This document shows positions 26,068 to 34,819 of a stretch of DNA of 64,000 nucleotides, one piece after another (the stretch's first letter is position 1; each line of letters begins with the position of its first letter). Below the pieces are notes generated by a model. That model was not told the DNA's origin. It was given only the letters and a program-made list of their open reading frames with translations, and did not search any database. The stretch is from contig NZ_AEDD01000008.1 of assembly GCF_000179615.1 (NCBI RefSeq), positions 231,094 to 295,093 of the forward strand, given 5' to 3'. Source of the stretch: Paenibacillus curdlanolyticus YK9 (GTDB taxonomy: Bacteria > Bacillota > Bacilli > Paenibacillales > Paenibacillaceae). Made by a program: the position numbers and the translations under genes.

Positions 26068-27440
26068 TAGTTGTTCCCTCCCTGAAACCGGCTCAGGTAG
26101 AGGCAGTGGTCTAATATATAGGCGAGCGACGCGCGTCCTTGCTCCTTCAACGCAGGATGTTTGAAAATAGAGCGTCCAGGCTTCGCATTCGCCTCGAACA
26201 TCCATACCTCGCCGTCTTTATCGATGCCAAGGTCGAGGCCAAGCTCGCCCAAGCGATGCGGATAGTTGCGTTCGATCGCTTCCGAGAGCTTGATGGAAAC
26301 CTCCTTGGCTTTCTCAAGCATCTCGTCTGCGCGATCGCCGAAAGCGCGACTCAGCGCGTTTTCCGGCGTCATGAGCGAGCCGCCGTTTTTCACATGCGTC
26401 GTTACGCTGCCGCGCCCTGCTTTCTTGGCCCCAATGCCTGCTGGCACCCAATTGTTGTTGCCATCCTTGTGCATATGGAAGCGGAAGTCGATCGGGCAGC
26501 CGTCGATTTCAATCAACCGAATGCCCTGCTGGCTGACGTAATGGCTCAACGTTGCGCCGTGGCGACCCTGCAGCATCCGCATCAGGCTGTTGAAATTCGA
26601 GAAACGAAGCAGCACGTTGCTGCTGCCTTTCCGGAAGCGGGCGAAGTAGCCGCGTTTCGGATGATAGGTGAGCCGATAAATGCCGATGCCCAAGCTGCCT
26701 GCGGTTGGCTTGAAATAAAGGAATTGATGCTTCTCGAGCATCTCTTTCATTTTCTCGGGCGTCGGCTTGGATACGGAGTCTGGCAAATGCTTGAGCGCTT
26801 CTACGTCTTTATCGAGCATTTTGTACACGTCTGATTTATTGAAGAACGTCCAGTTGAAGAACGGGATTTTATGCTTAATGAATCGGTCGCGGAACGAAGC
26901 GCTCGCCGCGGTCGTCTCGGCTCTTCGGCTAGGCAGCCGGTTATAGACGACATCGGGGAGCGGAACGACTTTACGAACAAAACCGCCTTGGCTGTTTAAG
27001 AAATAGCCGTTGATCGTTTCCTGCTGCCAGTTGACGTCGCGGGGCGTGAAGGCGAAGAAATAAGCTTTCTTCTCGCCGGCGCGAAGCAATTGGCGAATGA
27101 AAGGGGTGCGGGAGCCAAAGGGCGTCGGTTCGCCGCGGAAGCCGGAGTCGCACAGCACGCCTACGAGCGGACCTAATTGCAGCTCATTGTCGCCGTCCTG
27201 CAGCAGATAGACGTTGCCGGATTTTGGGACGCGTATCGATTGGCGAACGCTGGCCGAGAGATAGATGTGATGGCCTTGCCGCTTCAGCGGCTTGACGGTA
27301 GCCGTAATCGTTTCTTTGCCGAGCTTAATGTGAACCGATTTCTTCCCGGCGAGATTAAGAGACTTCAACACCGGATTCGACAAATAGACGACACGGTCGG
27401 ATTGTTGCGAGAATTGCACATTGCATAAAGTCAAACTCAT
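26067..27440 (-). CDS. YheC/YheD-family ATP-grasp protein with N-terminal domain (copy 3)
   Basis: The 457-residue protein has an N-terminal domain of about 90 residues, rich in beta strands (VYLSNPVLKSLNLAG, VHIKLGKETITATVKPLKR, HHIYLSASVRQSIRVP), before the common core starts at LGPLVGVLCDSGF. The core has DVVYNRLPSRRAE, YFKPTAGSLGIGIYRL, YVSQQGIRLIEIDGCPIDFR, THVKNGGSLMTPENAL and LDLGIDKDGEVWMFEANAKP. Its ATG lies inside the end of copy 2 (four-base overlap) and it overlaps copy 4 by one base. This is one of two copies with the extra domain, the other being copy 1. Confidence 0.92.
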   Translation of the reverse strand: MSLTLCNVQFSQQSDRVVYLSNPVLKSLNLAGKKSVHIKLGKETITATVKPLKRQGHHIYLSASVRQSIRVPKSGNVYLLQDGDNELQLGPLVGVLCDSGFRGEPTPFGSRTPFIRQLLRAGEKKAYFFAFTPRDVNWQQETINGYFLNSQGGFVRKVVPLPDVVYNRLPSRRAETTAASASFRDRFIKHKIPFFNWTFFNKSDVYKMLDKDVEALKHLPDSVSKPTPEKMKEMLEKHQFLYFKPTAGSLGIGIYRLTYHPKRGYFARFRKGSSNVLLRFSNFNSLMRMLQGRHGATLSHYVSQQGIRLIEIDGCPIDFRFHMHKDGNNNWVPAGIGAKKAGRGSVTTHVKNGGSLMTPENALSRAFGDRADEMLEKAKEVSIKLSEAIERNYPHRLGELGLDLGIDKDGEVWMFEANAKPGRSIFKHPALKEQGRASLAYILDHCLYLSRFQGGNN

Positions 27441-28660
27441 GGGTGAACCTCCTGAACGTAGTCCGATGGGAATCCGACAAAGGGGTCAAAACGTTTGGCT
27501 GCCGGCGGCTGGAGCTTTCTTCCGCCAGCGAGCGAGCATGCGTAGGCGATTATTCGGCTTGCGGACAGCTGCTCCGCCTGCTTATCGCCGATCCGCCGGA
27601 ACGATTGCCTGCCGGGCTTGGAGTTGGCCTCCAGCAGCCACAGCTTGCCGGTCGGCGTAATGCCGAAGTCGAAGCCGAACTCGGCGAATCGGCCGAAGTG
27701 GCGTTCGATTGCCGGCGCCGCCAATAGGGCGGCTTCTTCCATTCGCGTGAGCAGGCGGTCGGCTATGCGCTCGCCATACAGCTGCGATAATCGCGTGAAG
27801 GCAGCGACCGCTGCTCCGCCTCCGTGGAGATTAGATGTCACGCCGCCATTCGCGCCTACGCGGCAGGCGGCTCCAGTCGCCTGCCAACGACCGCTGCCGT
27901 CTTTTTGCACCAGCAGGCGAACGTCATGCGGGCGACCTTCCTCATCGCTAAGCGATAGGTAGGGTTGAACGAGATAAGTGGCAGAGCCGATAAAGCGTTC
28001 CAGCCATTGCGAGGCTTCGGCTCGTTCCGGCGCTGCGTAAGAAAGCGCGAAAGGCTGATTGCTGCGCTTTGTGCGTCCAGCGATGGCAAGAGATCCGTCT
28101 GATTGCGATTGGATTCGAAGGGCACCTCTGCCTTGCATGCCGGCTGACGGCTTCAGGAAGAGGCCGTTTGGCTGCTTGCGAAGCTGGCCAATGAGGTCGG
28201 CGCCCCGTTGGAACAGCCAGGTGGCGGGCAGCAGCGGACGGAGTGCCGGCTGTTGCTCGAGCGCCGTATAGACGCGCCATTTGCCAGGCAAATCGCTATT
28301 CAGCAGCCGTGCTCCGCTGCGGGCAATCAATGCGCGCAGTGCGGTGCGGCATCGCAGCCGCTCATCCATGCTGTTCGCGTAGCTTCGGTCGTAGACCAGA
28401 TCCGGGAGCGCGCAATTCGCTGGCTCCCATCGGTCGCCATTGAGCTGAAAGCCGGTTATTTGCCCTGCAGCAGGCATGCTGCTGTCAGGATCGACCACGA
28501 TGACGCATACGCCTTGCTCGCTGCCGGATGCTGCCAACAGCCGGCAAAGCCGATCCTCTGGCATACGAATGGGATTGCTGTCATCAGATAGTAGTGAACG
28601 AGCAGGCAGGGAGGGAAGCTTAGCAATAAACACGGCGAGCATTAACCAGTATCGGACCAT
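27437..28660 (-). CDS. YheC/YheD-family ATP-grasp protein, divergent (copy 2)
   Basis: The 407-residue protein starts at 28660, six bases after GGAGG. It keeps the YheC/D core (DLVYDRSYANSMDER, LFLKPSAGMQGRGALRIQ, TYLVQPYLSLSDEEGRPHDV, TSNLHGGGAAVAAFTRL, FDFGITPTGKLWLLEANSKP) but is more divergent in its first 60 residues, where the usual GILT strand is replaced by MVRYWLMLAVFIAKLPSLPA. This could be a hydrophobic anchor or simply the degenerate first strand. It ends in an overlap with copy 3. Confidence 0.9.
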   Translation of the reverse strand: MVRYWLMLAVFIAKLPSLPARSLLSDDSNPIRMPEDRLCRLLAASGSEQGVCVIVVDPDSSMPAAGQITGFQLNGDRWEPANCALPDLVYDRSYANSMDERLRCRTALRALIARSGARLLNSDLPGKWRVYTALEQQPALRPLLPATWLFQRGADLIGQLRKQPNGLFLKPSAGMQGRGALRIQSQSDGSLAIAGRTKRSNQPFALSYAAPERAEASQWLERFIGSATYLVQPYLSLSDEEGRPHDVRLLVQKDGSGRWQATGAACRVGANGGVTSNLHGGGAAVAAFTRLSQLYGERIADRLLTRMEEAALLAAPAIERHFGRFAEFGFDFGITPTGKLWLLEANSKPGRQSFRRIGDKQAEQLSASRIIAYACSLAGGRKLQPPAAKRFDPFVGFPSDYVQEVHP

Positions 28661-28675
28661 AGCAAACCTCCGCAT

Positions 28676-30043
28676 TCAGAAGCCGGATAAATACCGGCTA
28701 TATTGAATCATCCTGAGCACCGATGGCCGAATTTTCTGCTCCGTCAGCGGTGTATTATCGTTCTTCGAGGGCTTCGAGTTGACTTCGAGCAGCCAGACGC
28801 GCCCGCTTGTATCGACTGCAAGATCGATTCCAAGCTCGCCAAAATGGGCGGGGATATGCGTGTCGATGCCTTCCGCGATCTCAAGCGCCGCCTTCTGAAG
28901 CCTGGCGGCTGCCTCTTGGCGGCCAGCTGCAAGATTGGATTTGCCAATCGCTTCGCGAACGGTGCTGAGCGTACCGCCTCGTGCGAGGTTGGATACAAAA
29001 TGAGCGCCGCCGGCCGTTCGGGCTACGATGGAGGTGACGGACCAAACGCCGCTTGCGTTTTTTTGCACAAGCGCTCGAAAATCAACAGGACGCTTCGCGA
29101 TATCAATAAGCGTGAGCCCTTGCTGGATTTGATACCGCACCGTTTTCATCTTGCCGCTGATCGCGGAGAACAGCTTAAGCAAGCTCGCGTAATGCTGCTT
29201 GCGCGTACCGGCTGTCGTTGTGAACATCGCCTGATAGCCGCCCGATTCCAGCCGCGTGATTTTGATAATCCCCTTGCCGAGGCTTCCGCGTACGGGTTTG
29301 AGGAACACGGTGTAATACTTGGAGCACATCGCTTTGAGCATCGTAAAGTTGCGCAGGAGATGGGATTCGGGCAAATACTTGGTTAGTGATTGAGCGCCGC
29401 GGAGCGCATCGAACACCTCATGCTTGTCGAGAAATTTCTCGTTGAACACCTGCGTGTTGTGCTTGCGTTTGACTTCCTTCATAAACAGCTGCACGTTCGG
29501 TTTGTTTTCCAGCTTGCGCGAGGTTAGCCGGTTATTGACGATGTCCGCGATCGGGAGCGACATTTGCTTCCAGCCGTTCTGGTATACCCAGCCTTCAACG
29601 GTGTCGGTGCTTTCCTGAATGCCATTGGGGGTAAAGAAGTATACATGTGCGCCTTGCGCTGCGCAGCCGTCGACCAATTCCTTGCAAAACATCGTAATCG
29701 ACCCGAAGGGGCGATCCGGCATATGCGGATAATCGCGGCTGACAAGTACGCCGATCAGCGGTCCAAGCGAGAGCGTGGAGGATTTCTCGGCATAATGCAG
29801 CCGGAGCGTCGCGCCATTGGCCAGGCCGATGCGCCGCGCGAGGCTTTGATTCATGCGCATGCCTTCATAGCGGGCGACCGATACGACCTTGATGGGCTGC
29901 TTGTAGCCGCCCAACCTTAGCGTCACTGGCTGGCCTTGCGGGATTTTCCATTGTTTCATGTAGGATTCGCCCAGCATGATCGCATCGTCCGGGAGCAAGC
30001 CGGAGCCGACCGCCTGGACAGCGACTTTGGATTTGAGCATCAT
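28676..30043 (-). CDS. YheC/YheD-family ATP-grasp protein with N-terminal domain (copy 1, promoter-proximal)
   Basis: The 455-residue protein begins at one of two adjacent ATGs (30043 or 30040) behind AAGGAGA. Like copy 3 it has a beta-rich N-terminal domain of about 95 residues (GQPVTLRLGGYKQPIKVVSV, GATLRLHYAEKSSTLSLGPL), then the ATP-grasp core: DIVNNRLTSRKLE, VFLKPVRGSLGKGIIKI, IQQGLTLIDIAKRPVDFRAL, SNLARGGTLSTVREA, IDLAVDTSGRVWLLEVNSKP. It is the first gene of the six-gene minus-strand cluster and is divergent from yheA, matching the neighbourhood of yheC-yheD in Bacillus. Confidence 0.92.
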   Translation of the reverse strand: MMLKSKVAVQAVGSGLLPDDAIMLGESYMKQWKIPQGQPVTLRLGGYKQPIKVVSVARYEGMRMNQSLARRIGLANGATLRLHYAEKSSTLSLGPLIGVLVSRDYPHMPDRPFGSITMFCKELVDGCAAQGAHVYFFTPNGIQESTDTVEGWVYQNGWKQMSLPIADIVNNRLTSRKLENKPNVQLFMKEVKRKHNTQVFNEKFLDKHEVFDALRGAQSLTKYLPESHLLRNFTMLKAMCSKYYTVFLKPVRGSLGKGIIKITRLESGGYQAMFTTTAGTRKQHYASLLKLFSAISGKMKTVRYQIQQGLTLIDIAKRPVDFRALVQKNASGVWSVTSIVARTAGGAHFVSNLARGGTLSTVREAIGKSNLAAGRQEAAARLQKAALEIAEGIDTHIPAHFGELGIDLAVDTSGRVWLLEVNSKPSKNDNTPLTEQKIRPSVLRMIQYSRYLSGF

Positions 30044-30163
30044 AAATCTCCTTCCAAGCAGGAGGATGACGTAGACTAGAAGGGGCTCTGGGTGTTTTAC
30101 ACGAATTCCTTCATCATATGAGGACATCTATCCCTTGGTGATTGGCCATATTGCGACTTTCTG

Positions 30164-30214
30164 AAAAGGACGGCCTTGTAATCCGCCCAACGTTGGGCAG
30201 TACGTCCTTTTTTT
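30164..30214 (+). terminator. Terminator-like hairpin facing yheA in the divergent region
   Basis: AAAAGGACG pairs with CGTCCTTTTT around an inner GCCCAAC/GTTGGGC palindrome, followed by seven T on the plus strand. No plus-strand gene ends nearby, so it does not close a visible transcript; see the findings. Confidence 0.6.
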
Positions 30215-30312
30215 GAAGCAAACGATCGGCAGTGACTTGGCTGGGCGCCTTGCTCGGTGGTATGATCAAGATAGTAAATACTTGTATTCGGACGTTATAG
30301 GAGTGAGTGAGA

Positions 30313-30648
30313 ATGAACGTACATGATAAAGCTTACGAGTTGGCGAAGTCGCTGCGCGAATGCCCGGAAGCGCAGGCGCTGAAGGCCGCGAGAGCAGCGG
30401 TTAATGGCGAAGCGGAGGCAAGCCGGATGCTGAATGAATTTCTGGAGCGGCAGCATCAGCTGCAGCATCGGATGATGGGCGGCGAGGAGCCGTCGCCTGC
30501 TGATCTTGAGATGATGAATAAATTGTACGAGGTGCTCGCGCTGAACCCGCTCATCAGCCGTTATTTTGAGGCGGAGCGCCGGTTCGGTGTCATGTTCGAC
30601 GATGTTAACCGCATTTTGGGCGAAGGATTGAAGTCGGTATTGGAATAA
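30313..30648 (+). CDS. yheA: YheA, YlbF/YmcA-family protein
   Basis: The 111-residue, mostly helical protein matches the YheA branch of the YlbF/YmcA family: DKAYELAKSLRECPEAQALK, then EAEASRMLNEFLERQHQLQ, QHRMMGGEEPSPADLEMMNKLY and RYFEAERRFGVMFDDVNRIL. The family includes regulators of RNase Y and of biofilm and sporulation pathways in Bacillus; the role of YheA itself is not settled. ATG at 30313 is preferred over GTG at 30307, with TAGGAG about ten bases upstream. Its position next to YheC/D genes is conserved with Bacillus, which supports the name. Confidence 0.85.
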   Translation: MNVHDKAYELAKSLRECPEAQALKAARAAVNGEAEASRMLNEFLERQHQLQHRMMGGEEPSPADLEMMNKLYEVLALNPLISRYFEAERRFGVMFDDVNRILGEGLKSVLE

Positions 30649-30727
30649 TGAGCATTTCTCCGACATAGGATGGGTAGGGACAAGCGATATACGTTCGTTC
30701 AAACTCGTTCGATCTAGGGGGATGTCT

Positions 30728-31021
30728 ATGTCCACGGGGAAGTTTCGCCACGTCTTATATTTAGCAATCGCTGTTTCGATGGTCTTGTATGCGTTGCCGA
30801 GAATAGGGATCAAAGAACAATGGACATTCGGGACGTTGTTCGGCGTCGTCTGGCTGGTGTTCGCCCTCTTCGTCATTAGCGCGCAGCTGTATACGATCTT
30901 CGGCGTAGATGAAGAGAAGAAGCGCCAGCTGGCGCTCATCAAGCGCGAGAAGTCGCTTCGCTGGGAGGAGCGGCTGCAGCGCGTGCCAACAGCCGCCAAG
31001 TATCGTCGTTCGAAGGAATGA
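30728..31021 (+). CDS. Small membrane protein of unknown function
   Basis: The 97-residue protein has two hydrophobic segments (HVLYLAIAVSMVLYALP; FGTLFGVVWLVFALFVISAQLY) and a positively charged C-terminal tail of about 35 residues (EEKKRQLALIKREKSLRWEE). The ATG at 30728 is eight bases from AGGGGG; the in-frame ATG at 30722 is too close to it. It is followed by ytoI. I do not recognise a named family, although its tail and size suggest a cytoplasm-facing adaptor. Confidence 0.75.
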   Translation: MSTGKFRHVLYLAIAVSMVLYALPRIGIKEQWTFGTLFGVVWLVFALFVISAQLYTIFGVDEEKKRQLALIKREKSLRWEERLQRVPTAAKYRRSKE

Positions 31022-31116
31022 GCGAAGCCCGACGCCGGCTGGAGAAGCTGGGCGACGGGCTTTTTGTATGTGAGGCCACAACGAGAAACGCGGCAGGAGT
31101 AGGAGGAAGAAGCGGC

Positions 31117-32469
31117 ATGACGAAGGGATCAGGCATCGATGCATCGCTAACGAAGCATGAGCAAATATTGGCGGCGATTGAGAAGCTGGAGGTTGGCTCC
31201 AAAATTTCGGTGAGAGCGATTGCGAAGTCGCTCGGCGTCAGCGAAGGGACGGCCTATAAGGCGATTAAGGATGCGGAGACGGCTGGCATGGTCAGCACGC
31301 GAGAGCGGATCGGCACGGTGCGGATTGAAAAGCGCAGCAGAGGCACCGCAATCCAGCTAACATTCCGAGAGGTTGCAGAGATGGTTGAAGGACAAGTGCA
31401 TGGCGGCGAGATCGGGCTGGACAAGCCGCTGCATAAATTCGTCATCGGCGCCATGGAGCTGGAAGCGATGATTCGCTACATTGATGAAGGAAGTCTGCTG
31501 ATCGTCGGCAACCGCGAGAGCGCCCATCGTTACGCATTGGAGCAGGGAGCGGGCGTGCTCGTCACAGGCGGCTTTGCCCCGGGCGAAGACATGAAGCGGC
31601 TAGCCGACGAGCTGGCGCTTCCGATCATCGTCTCCCGATATGACACGTTCACCGTCGCTTCAATGATTAACCGCGCGATGTATGACCGGCTCATTAAGCG
31701 TAAAATCATGCTCGTCGAGGACATCGTCGCCATGAGCAAGCCGGCGCAGGTGCTGATGCCGACAGATACCGTCGCTGCGTTCCAGCGGCTGGCTGTTCAG
31801 ACCGGGCTGTCGCGATTTCCTGTTATAGACGAGCGCGGCAGAGTGGCAGGCATGATGACGGCCAAGGACGCGGTTGACGCTGCGGAGGATCAGACATTGG
31901 ACCGTGTCATGACGCGCCATCCGATTACGGTAGCGCCGAACATCGCGGTTGCTTCCGCTGCCCACACGATGGCGAGCGAGGGGATTGACCTGCTGCCAGT
32001 TGTCGATCGGCATCGCAAGCTGCTTGGCGTCGTCAGCCGCCGCGACGTTCTCGACGCGATGAAGTATGCGGGCAAGCAGCAGGAGACCGGGCAGACGTTC
32101 GACGATCTCATGTGGGACGGGTTCGAGCAGCAGCATGTCGAGGAAGGGACGGAGCACTTGGAGTATCGGTATGTTGGCAAAATGATGCCGCAGATGTCGG
32201 GCTCGCTCGGCACCGTTTCCGAAGGCGTGCTGGCTGCGCTCATGACCGAGGCGGCGCGTCGGTTCATTCGGATCGTCGGCAAGCATGATTACGTATGCGA
32301 GAGCCTGACGACCTATTTCTTGCGCCCCGTACAGATCGACAGCGACATCGTCATGACGCCGCGCGCGCTTGAGATCGGCCGCAAGCTGTCTAAGCTGGAG
32401 GTCGAGGTTGCCGATGGCCGCGGTTTGGCGGCGAAGGCGATGATTACGGTGCAGACGATCGATCCGTGA
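31117..32469 (+). CDS. ytoI: YtoI-like HTH-DRTGG-CBS-hotdog regulator
   Basis: The 450-residue protein begins with a winged-helix-like domain (KHEQILAAIEKLEVGSKISV, VSEGTAYKAIKDAE), then a DRTGG domain (HKFVIGAMELEAMIRYI, LLIVGNRESAHRYALEQGAG, VLVTGGFAPGED), two CBS domains (MSKPAQVLMPTDTVAAF; MTRHPITVAPNIAVASA), and a thioesterase-like hotdog domain (SEGVLAALMTEAARRFIRIV). This order matches Bacillus YtoI. The ATG at 31117 has AGGAGGAAG upstream; an in-frame ATG at 31018 overlaps the previous stop codon and would add 33 residues unlike the family. Ligand and target genes are unknown. Confidence 0.88.
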   Translation: MTKGSGIDASLTKHEQILAAIEKLEVGSKISVRAIAKSLGVSEGTAYKAIKDAETAGMVSTRERIGTVRIEKRSRGTAIQLTFREVAEMVEGQVHGGEIGLDKPLHKFVIGAMELEAMIRYIDEGSLLIVGNRESAHRYALEQGAGVLVTGGFAPGEDMKRLADELALPIIVSRYDTFTVASMINRAMYDRLIKRKIMLVEDIVAMSKPAQVLMPTDTVAAFQRLAVQTGLSRFPVIDERGRVAGMMTAKDAVDAAEDQTLDRVMTRHPITVAPNIAVASAAHTMASEGIDLLPVVDRHRKLLGVVSRRDVLDAMKYAGKQQETGQTFDDLMWDGFEQQHVEEGTEHLEYRYVGKMMPQMSGSLGTVSEGVLAALMTEAARRFIRIVGKHDYVCESLTTYFLRPVQIDSDIVMTPRALEIGRKLSKLEVEVADGRGLAAKAMITVQTIDP

Positions 32470-32623
32470 TGAGCATGTTTCATAATAATGATTGGATTGC
32501 TCCTTTGATCGAATTCGTCATCCTTACTGCGGTTTCTGTTTGGTGCTGCGGGTGGATGAGGCGAGATGGTTTGAAGAGGCGCTCCGAGCTAGATTGCAAC
32601 TGCAAAAATAAGCGAATTAGAGG

Positions 32624-32663
32624 CGGTCCCAAAAGTCTTGCTCAAGACTATTGGGACCGTTTT
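32624..32663 (+). terminator. Terminator after ytoI
   Basis: A long stem (CGGTCCCAA, A bulge, AGTCTTG with CAAGACT, A, TTGGGACCG) is followed by TTTT. It lies inside an 87-codon open frame starting at 32466, which argues against that frame being a gene to its end. Confidence 0.85.
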
Positions 32664-32696
32664 ATATGTTCCAAATGGACTCTTATAGCCATATCG

Positions 32697-32935
32697 TTGC
32701 ACTTTGTACAACGAGAAAGGTGGGATTGACTTGTCCCAAAGGCTCCCATTGCAGTTCATGCAACCAGATACGATATAAAAGAGACGCAATGTGCCCAAAC
32801 CATCGAATGTCGCCTTTCCCGTTGCGCAATATGCAATGAGACCTGCTCACTTCTGCGCTTGAGTGGCTTCTGATTGTACGAACTGCAATGAGCAGCAGGC
32901 CAGGCTACTGCTCGCACCAACGCCGCTTTACATGC
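32697..32935. repeat. Structured intergenic repeat, copy A
   Basis: Four 15-bp imperfect palindromes of the TTGCA-N5-TRCAA type lie at 32697-32711, 32749-32763, 32822-32836 and 32874-32888, with start-to-start spacing 52, 73 and 52. The third and fourth are inverted relative to the first and second. The same pattern recurs at 42039-42275 (copy B). No reading frame is conserved between copies. Confidence 0.8.
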
Positions 32936-33074
32936 GGTTTATGCCGCAGTCTGCTTAATCTAACCCAAACTCCGTAAAATTCTTCTGCGCTCCTGTTGAA
33001 CCAACGTTGGTTTACAAATTATATCATTAATATGAAGAAGAACTTTGTCTTATTATGTCGAATTATGTGATTTG

Positions 33075-33104
33075 TTGACAACGACGAAACCTATGTGCTA
33101 CTTT
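33075..33104 (+). promoter_or_regulatory. Candidate sigma-A promoter of glgA
   Basis: TTGACA at 33075-33080 and TACTTT at 33099-33104 are 18 bp apart, about 55 bp ahead of the start codon. A TGTCGAA motif shared with the cgt promoter stands at 33056-33062, and a 14-bp palindrome (AACCAACGTTGGTT) at 32999-33012. The rest of 32936-33159 shows no gene. Confidence 0.55.
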
Positions 33105-33159
33105 ATGTGCAAACGTATGCATAATAGGATAGACAGAGAGAGTGGAGGAATCATACCTT

Positions 33160-34632
33160 ATGACTGCCTTATCCCCAATTGAAGCTTTATTCGTCTCGAC
33201 AGAAGTCTACCCGTTCGCCAAAACGGGCGGGCTTGCCGATGTGGCGGCCTTCCTGCCCAAAGCGCTGCGGCAGCGCGGATGCGATGTCCGCATCATGATG
33301 CCGAAATTCAGAAGCGTGCAGGAGCGCTTCAGCGGCGAACTGCGCTTCGTTGCTTCATTCGAGCTGGCGCTCGCGGGCCGCATCGTGCAAGGCGCGGTCG
33401 AGACACTCGAATACGGCGGCAATATCGTCTACTTCATCGATTGCCCGCATTATTTTGACCGGGAACGGATCTACGATTACGAGGATGAGCTTGAACGGTT
33501 CGTCTTTTTCTGCAAGGCGGCGCTGACGGCGCTTCCGAAGATCGGCTTTCAGCCGTCCCTCATTCATTGCAACGATTGGTTGACGGGCTTTATTCCCTTT
33601 TTCCTGAAAAATGAGTTCCGCCAACTTCCATATTACGCCGGCATGAAGACACTGTTCACGATTCACGCGATGCTGTATCAAGGCGTCTTCCACCAACGTG
33701 CAGCCACGGAGGTGTTAGGGCTGGATTGGTCGTATTTCACCGAGCGCGGCCTCGATTTCTACGGCCAGCTGAACTGCATGAAGATCGGCATACTGTCCGC
33801 CGATAAGGTAAGCACGGTCAGTCCGAGCTATGCAACGGAGATTAGCAAGCTGTCTCCTCTGCAGATGGAGCCGCTTGCGCCGGCACTGCGTACGCGCAGG
33901 AAGGATTTGCACGGTATTTTGAATGGCATCGATATGGAAGAGAACAATCCGGCGACGGATAAGCGGCTGTTCACTCAATATGATGCTTCCGACTTGTCCG
34001 GTAAAGCAGTTAACAAGCGCGAGCTGCAGCAGCTGCTCGGCCTCCCGGTCCGTCCGGATGTGCCGATCATCGCCCTGATTTCCCGGCTGGAAATTACGAA
34101 AGGGCTTTACCTGCTTGAGAAGTCGTATCATGAGCTGCTCAAGGATGATGTGCAGCTGATCGTCGTCGGGGACGGCATTCCGTATTACGATTATTTGTTC
34201 AACCACATCATGGAGCGATTCCCGAACAATATGCGCTACAGAACCTATGAAGAAACGTTGGCGTATCGTGCCTATGCGGGTGCGGATCTGTTCCTGATGC
34301 CATCGTACACGGAAGCGTGCGGCATCAGCCAGCTCATTGGCATGCGTTACGGCACGGTGCCAATCGTCCGGGAAACGGGAGGATTGGTGGATACGGTCCA
34401 GCCTTATAACGCGGAAACTGGCGAAGGCACTGGCATTACGTTCAAGTACGCTAACCAATGGGTCATGCTTGATGCGATTCGGCGCGGCGTGGAGCTGTAT
34501 CATGACCGGGACGCCTGGGATGGCGTGGTGGCTAGATGCATGACGCAGCAGCTGGGCTGGGATCAGTCGGCTGGCGAGTATCGGAAGCTGTATGAGAAGA
34601 TTGTTGGGGAAAAGCGGACAGTGGAAGCTTAA
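33160..34632 (+). CDS. glgA: Glycogen synthase (ADP-glucose alpha-glucosyltransferase, GT5)
   Basis: The 490-residue protein starts with the GT5 pattern STEVYPFAKTGGLADVAAFL, whose KTGGL binds ADP-glucose. It continues with LIHCNDWLTGFIPFFLKN, FTIHAMLYQG, ADKVSTVSPSYATEI, GILNGID, ISRLEITKG and the C-terminal PSYTEACGISQLIGMRYGTVPIVRETGGL (quoted in part; key residues E, C, G, T). Length is normal. It elongates alpha-1,4-glucan. No glgB, glgC or glgP lies beside it, so the other glycogen genes must be elsewhere. The ATG at 33160 has GTGGAGG ten bases upstream. It opens the alpha-glucan-rich half of the window. Confidence 0.93.
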   Translation: MTALSPIEALFVSTEVYPFAKTGGLADVAAFLPKALRQRGCDVRIMMPKFRSVQERFSGELRFVASFELALAGRIVQGAVETLEYGGNIVYFIDCPHYFDRERIYDYEDELERFVFFCKAALTALPKIGFQPSLIHCNDWLTGFIPFFLKNEFRQLPYYAGMKTLFTIHAMLYQGVFHQRAATEVLGLDWSYFTERGLDFYGQLNCMKIGILSADKVSTVSPSYATEISKLSPLQMEPLAPALRTRRKDLHGILNGIDMEENNPATDKRLFTQYDASDLSGKAVNKRELQQLLGLPVRPDVPIIALISRLEITKGLYLLEKSYHELLKDDVQLIVVGDGIPYYDYLFNHIMERFPNNMRYRTYEETLAYRAYAGADLFLMPSYTEACGISQLIGMRYGTVPIVRETGGLVDTVQPYNAETGEGTGITFKYANQWVMLDAIRRGVELYHDRDAWDGVVARCMTQQLGWDQSAGEYRKLYEKIVGEKRTVEA

Positions 34633-34726
34633 CAAAGTGGTGTTATGTGTAGGTTTGCACGCTAGCCTGTTTATTCGAATGGCTGCTGGAGCAGTAACTA
34701 AGTTTATCGTTTATGAGCTTATCGGA

Positions 34727-34757
34727 AACGTCGCCCAATATAGGGTGGCGTTTTTTT
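34727..34757 (+). terminator. Terminator after glgA
   Basis: AACGTCGCCC pairs with GGGTGGCGTT (two wobble pairs), followed by seven T. Confidence 0.8.
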
Positions 34758-34819
34758 GTTTATAGAAAGTGAGCCGTCTGAATGCCTTCATGTGTACTTC
34801 TCCCCTCGTCTGAGGCACA

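Noticed and set aside
32466..32729. 87-codon open frame after ytoI (with a hydrophobic start)
   Set aside because: It overlaps the ytoI stop, lacks a ribosome site, and runs through a strong terminator and into repeat copy A.
32999..33012. 14-bp palindrome AACCAACGTTGGTT as an operator of glgA
   Set aside because: A similar CCAACGTTGG core occurs within the 30185-30198 hairpin, but there is no promoter overlap, so function is not supported.
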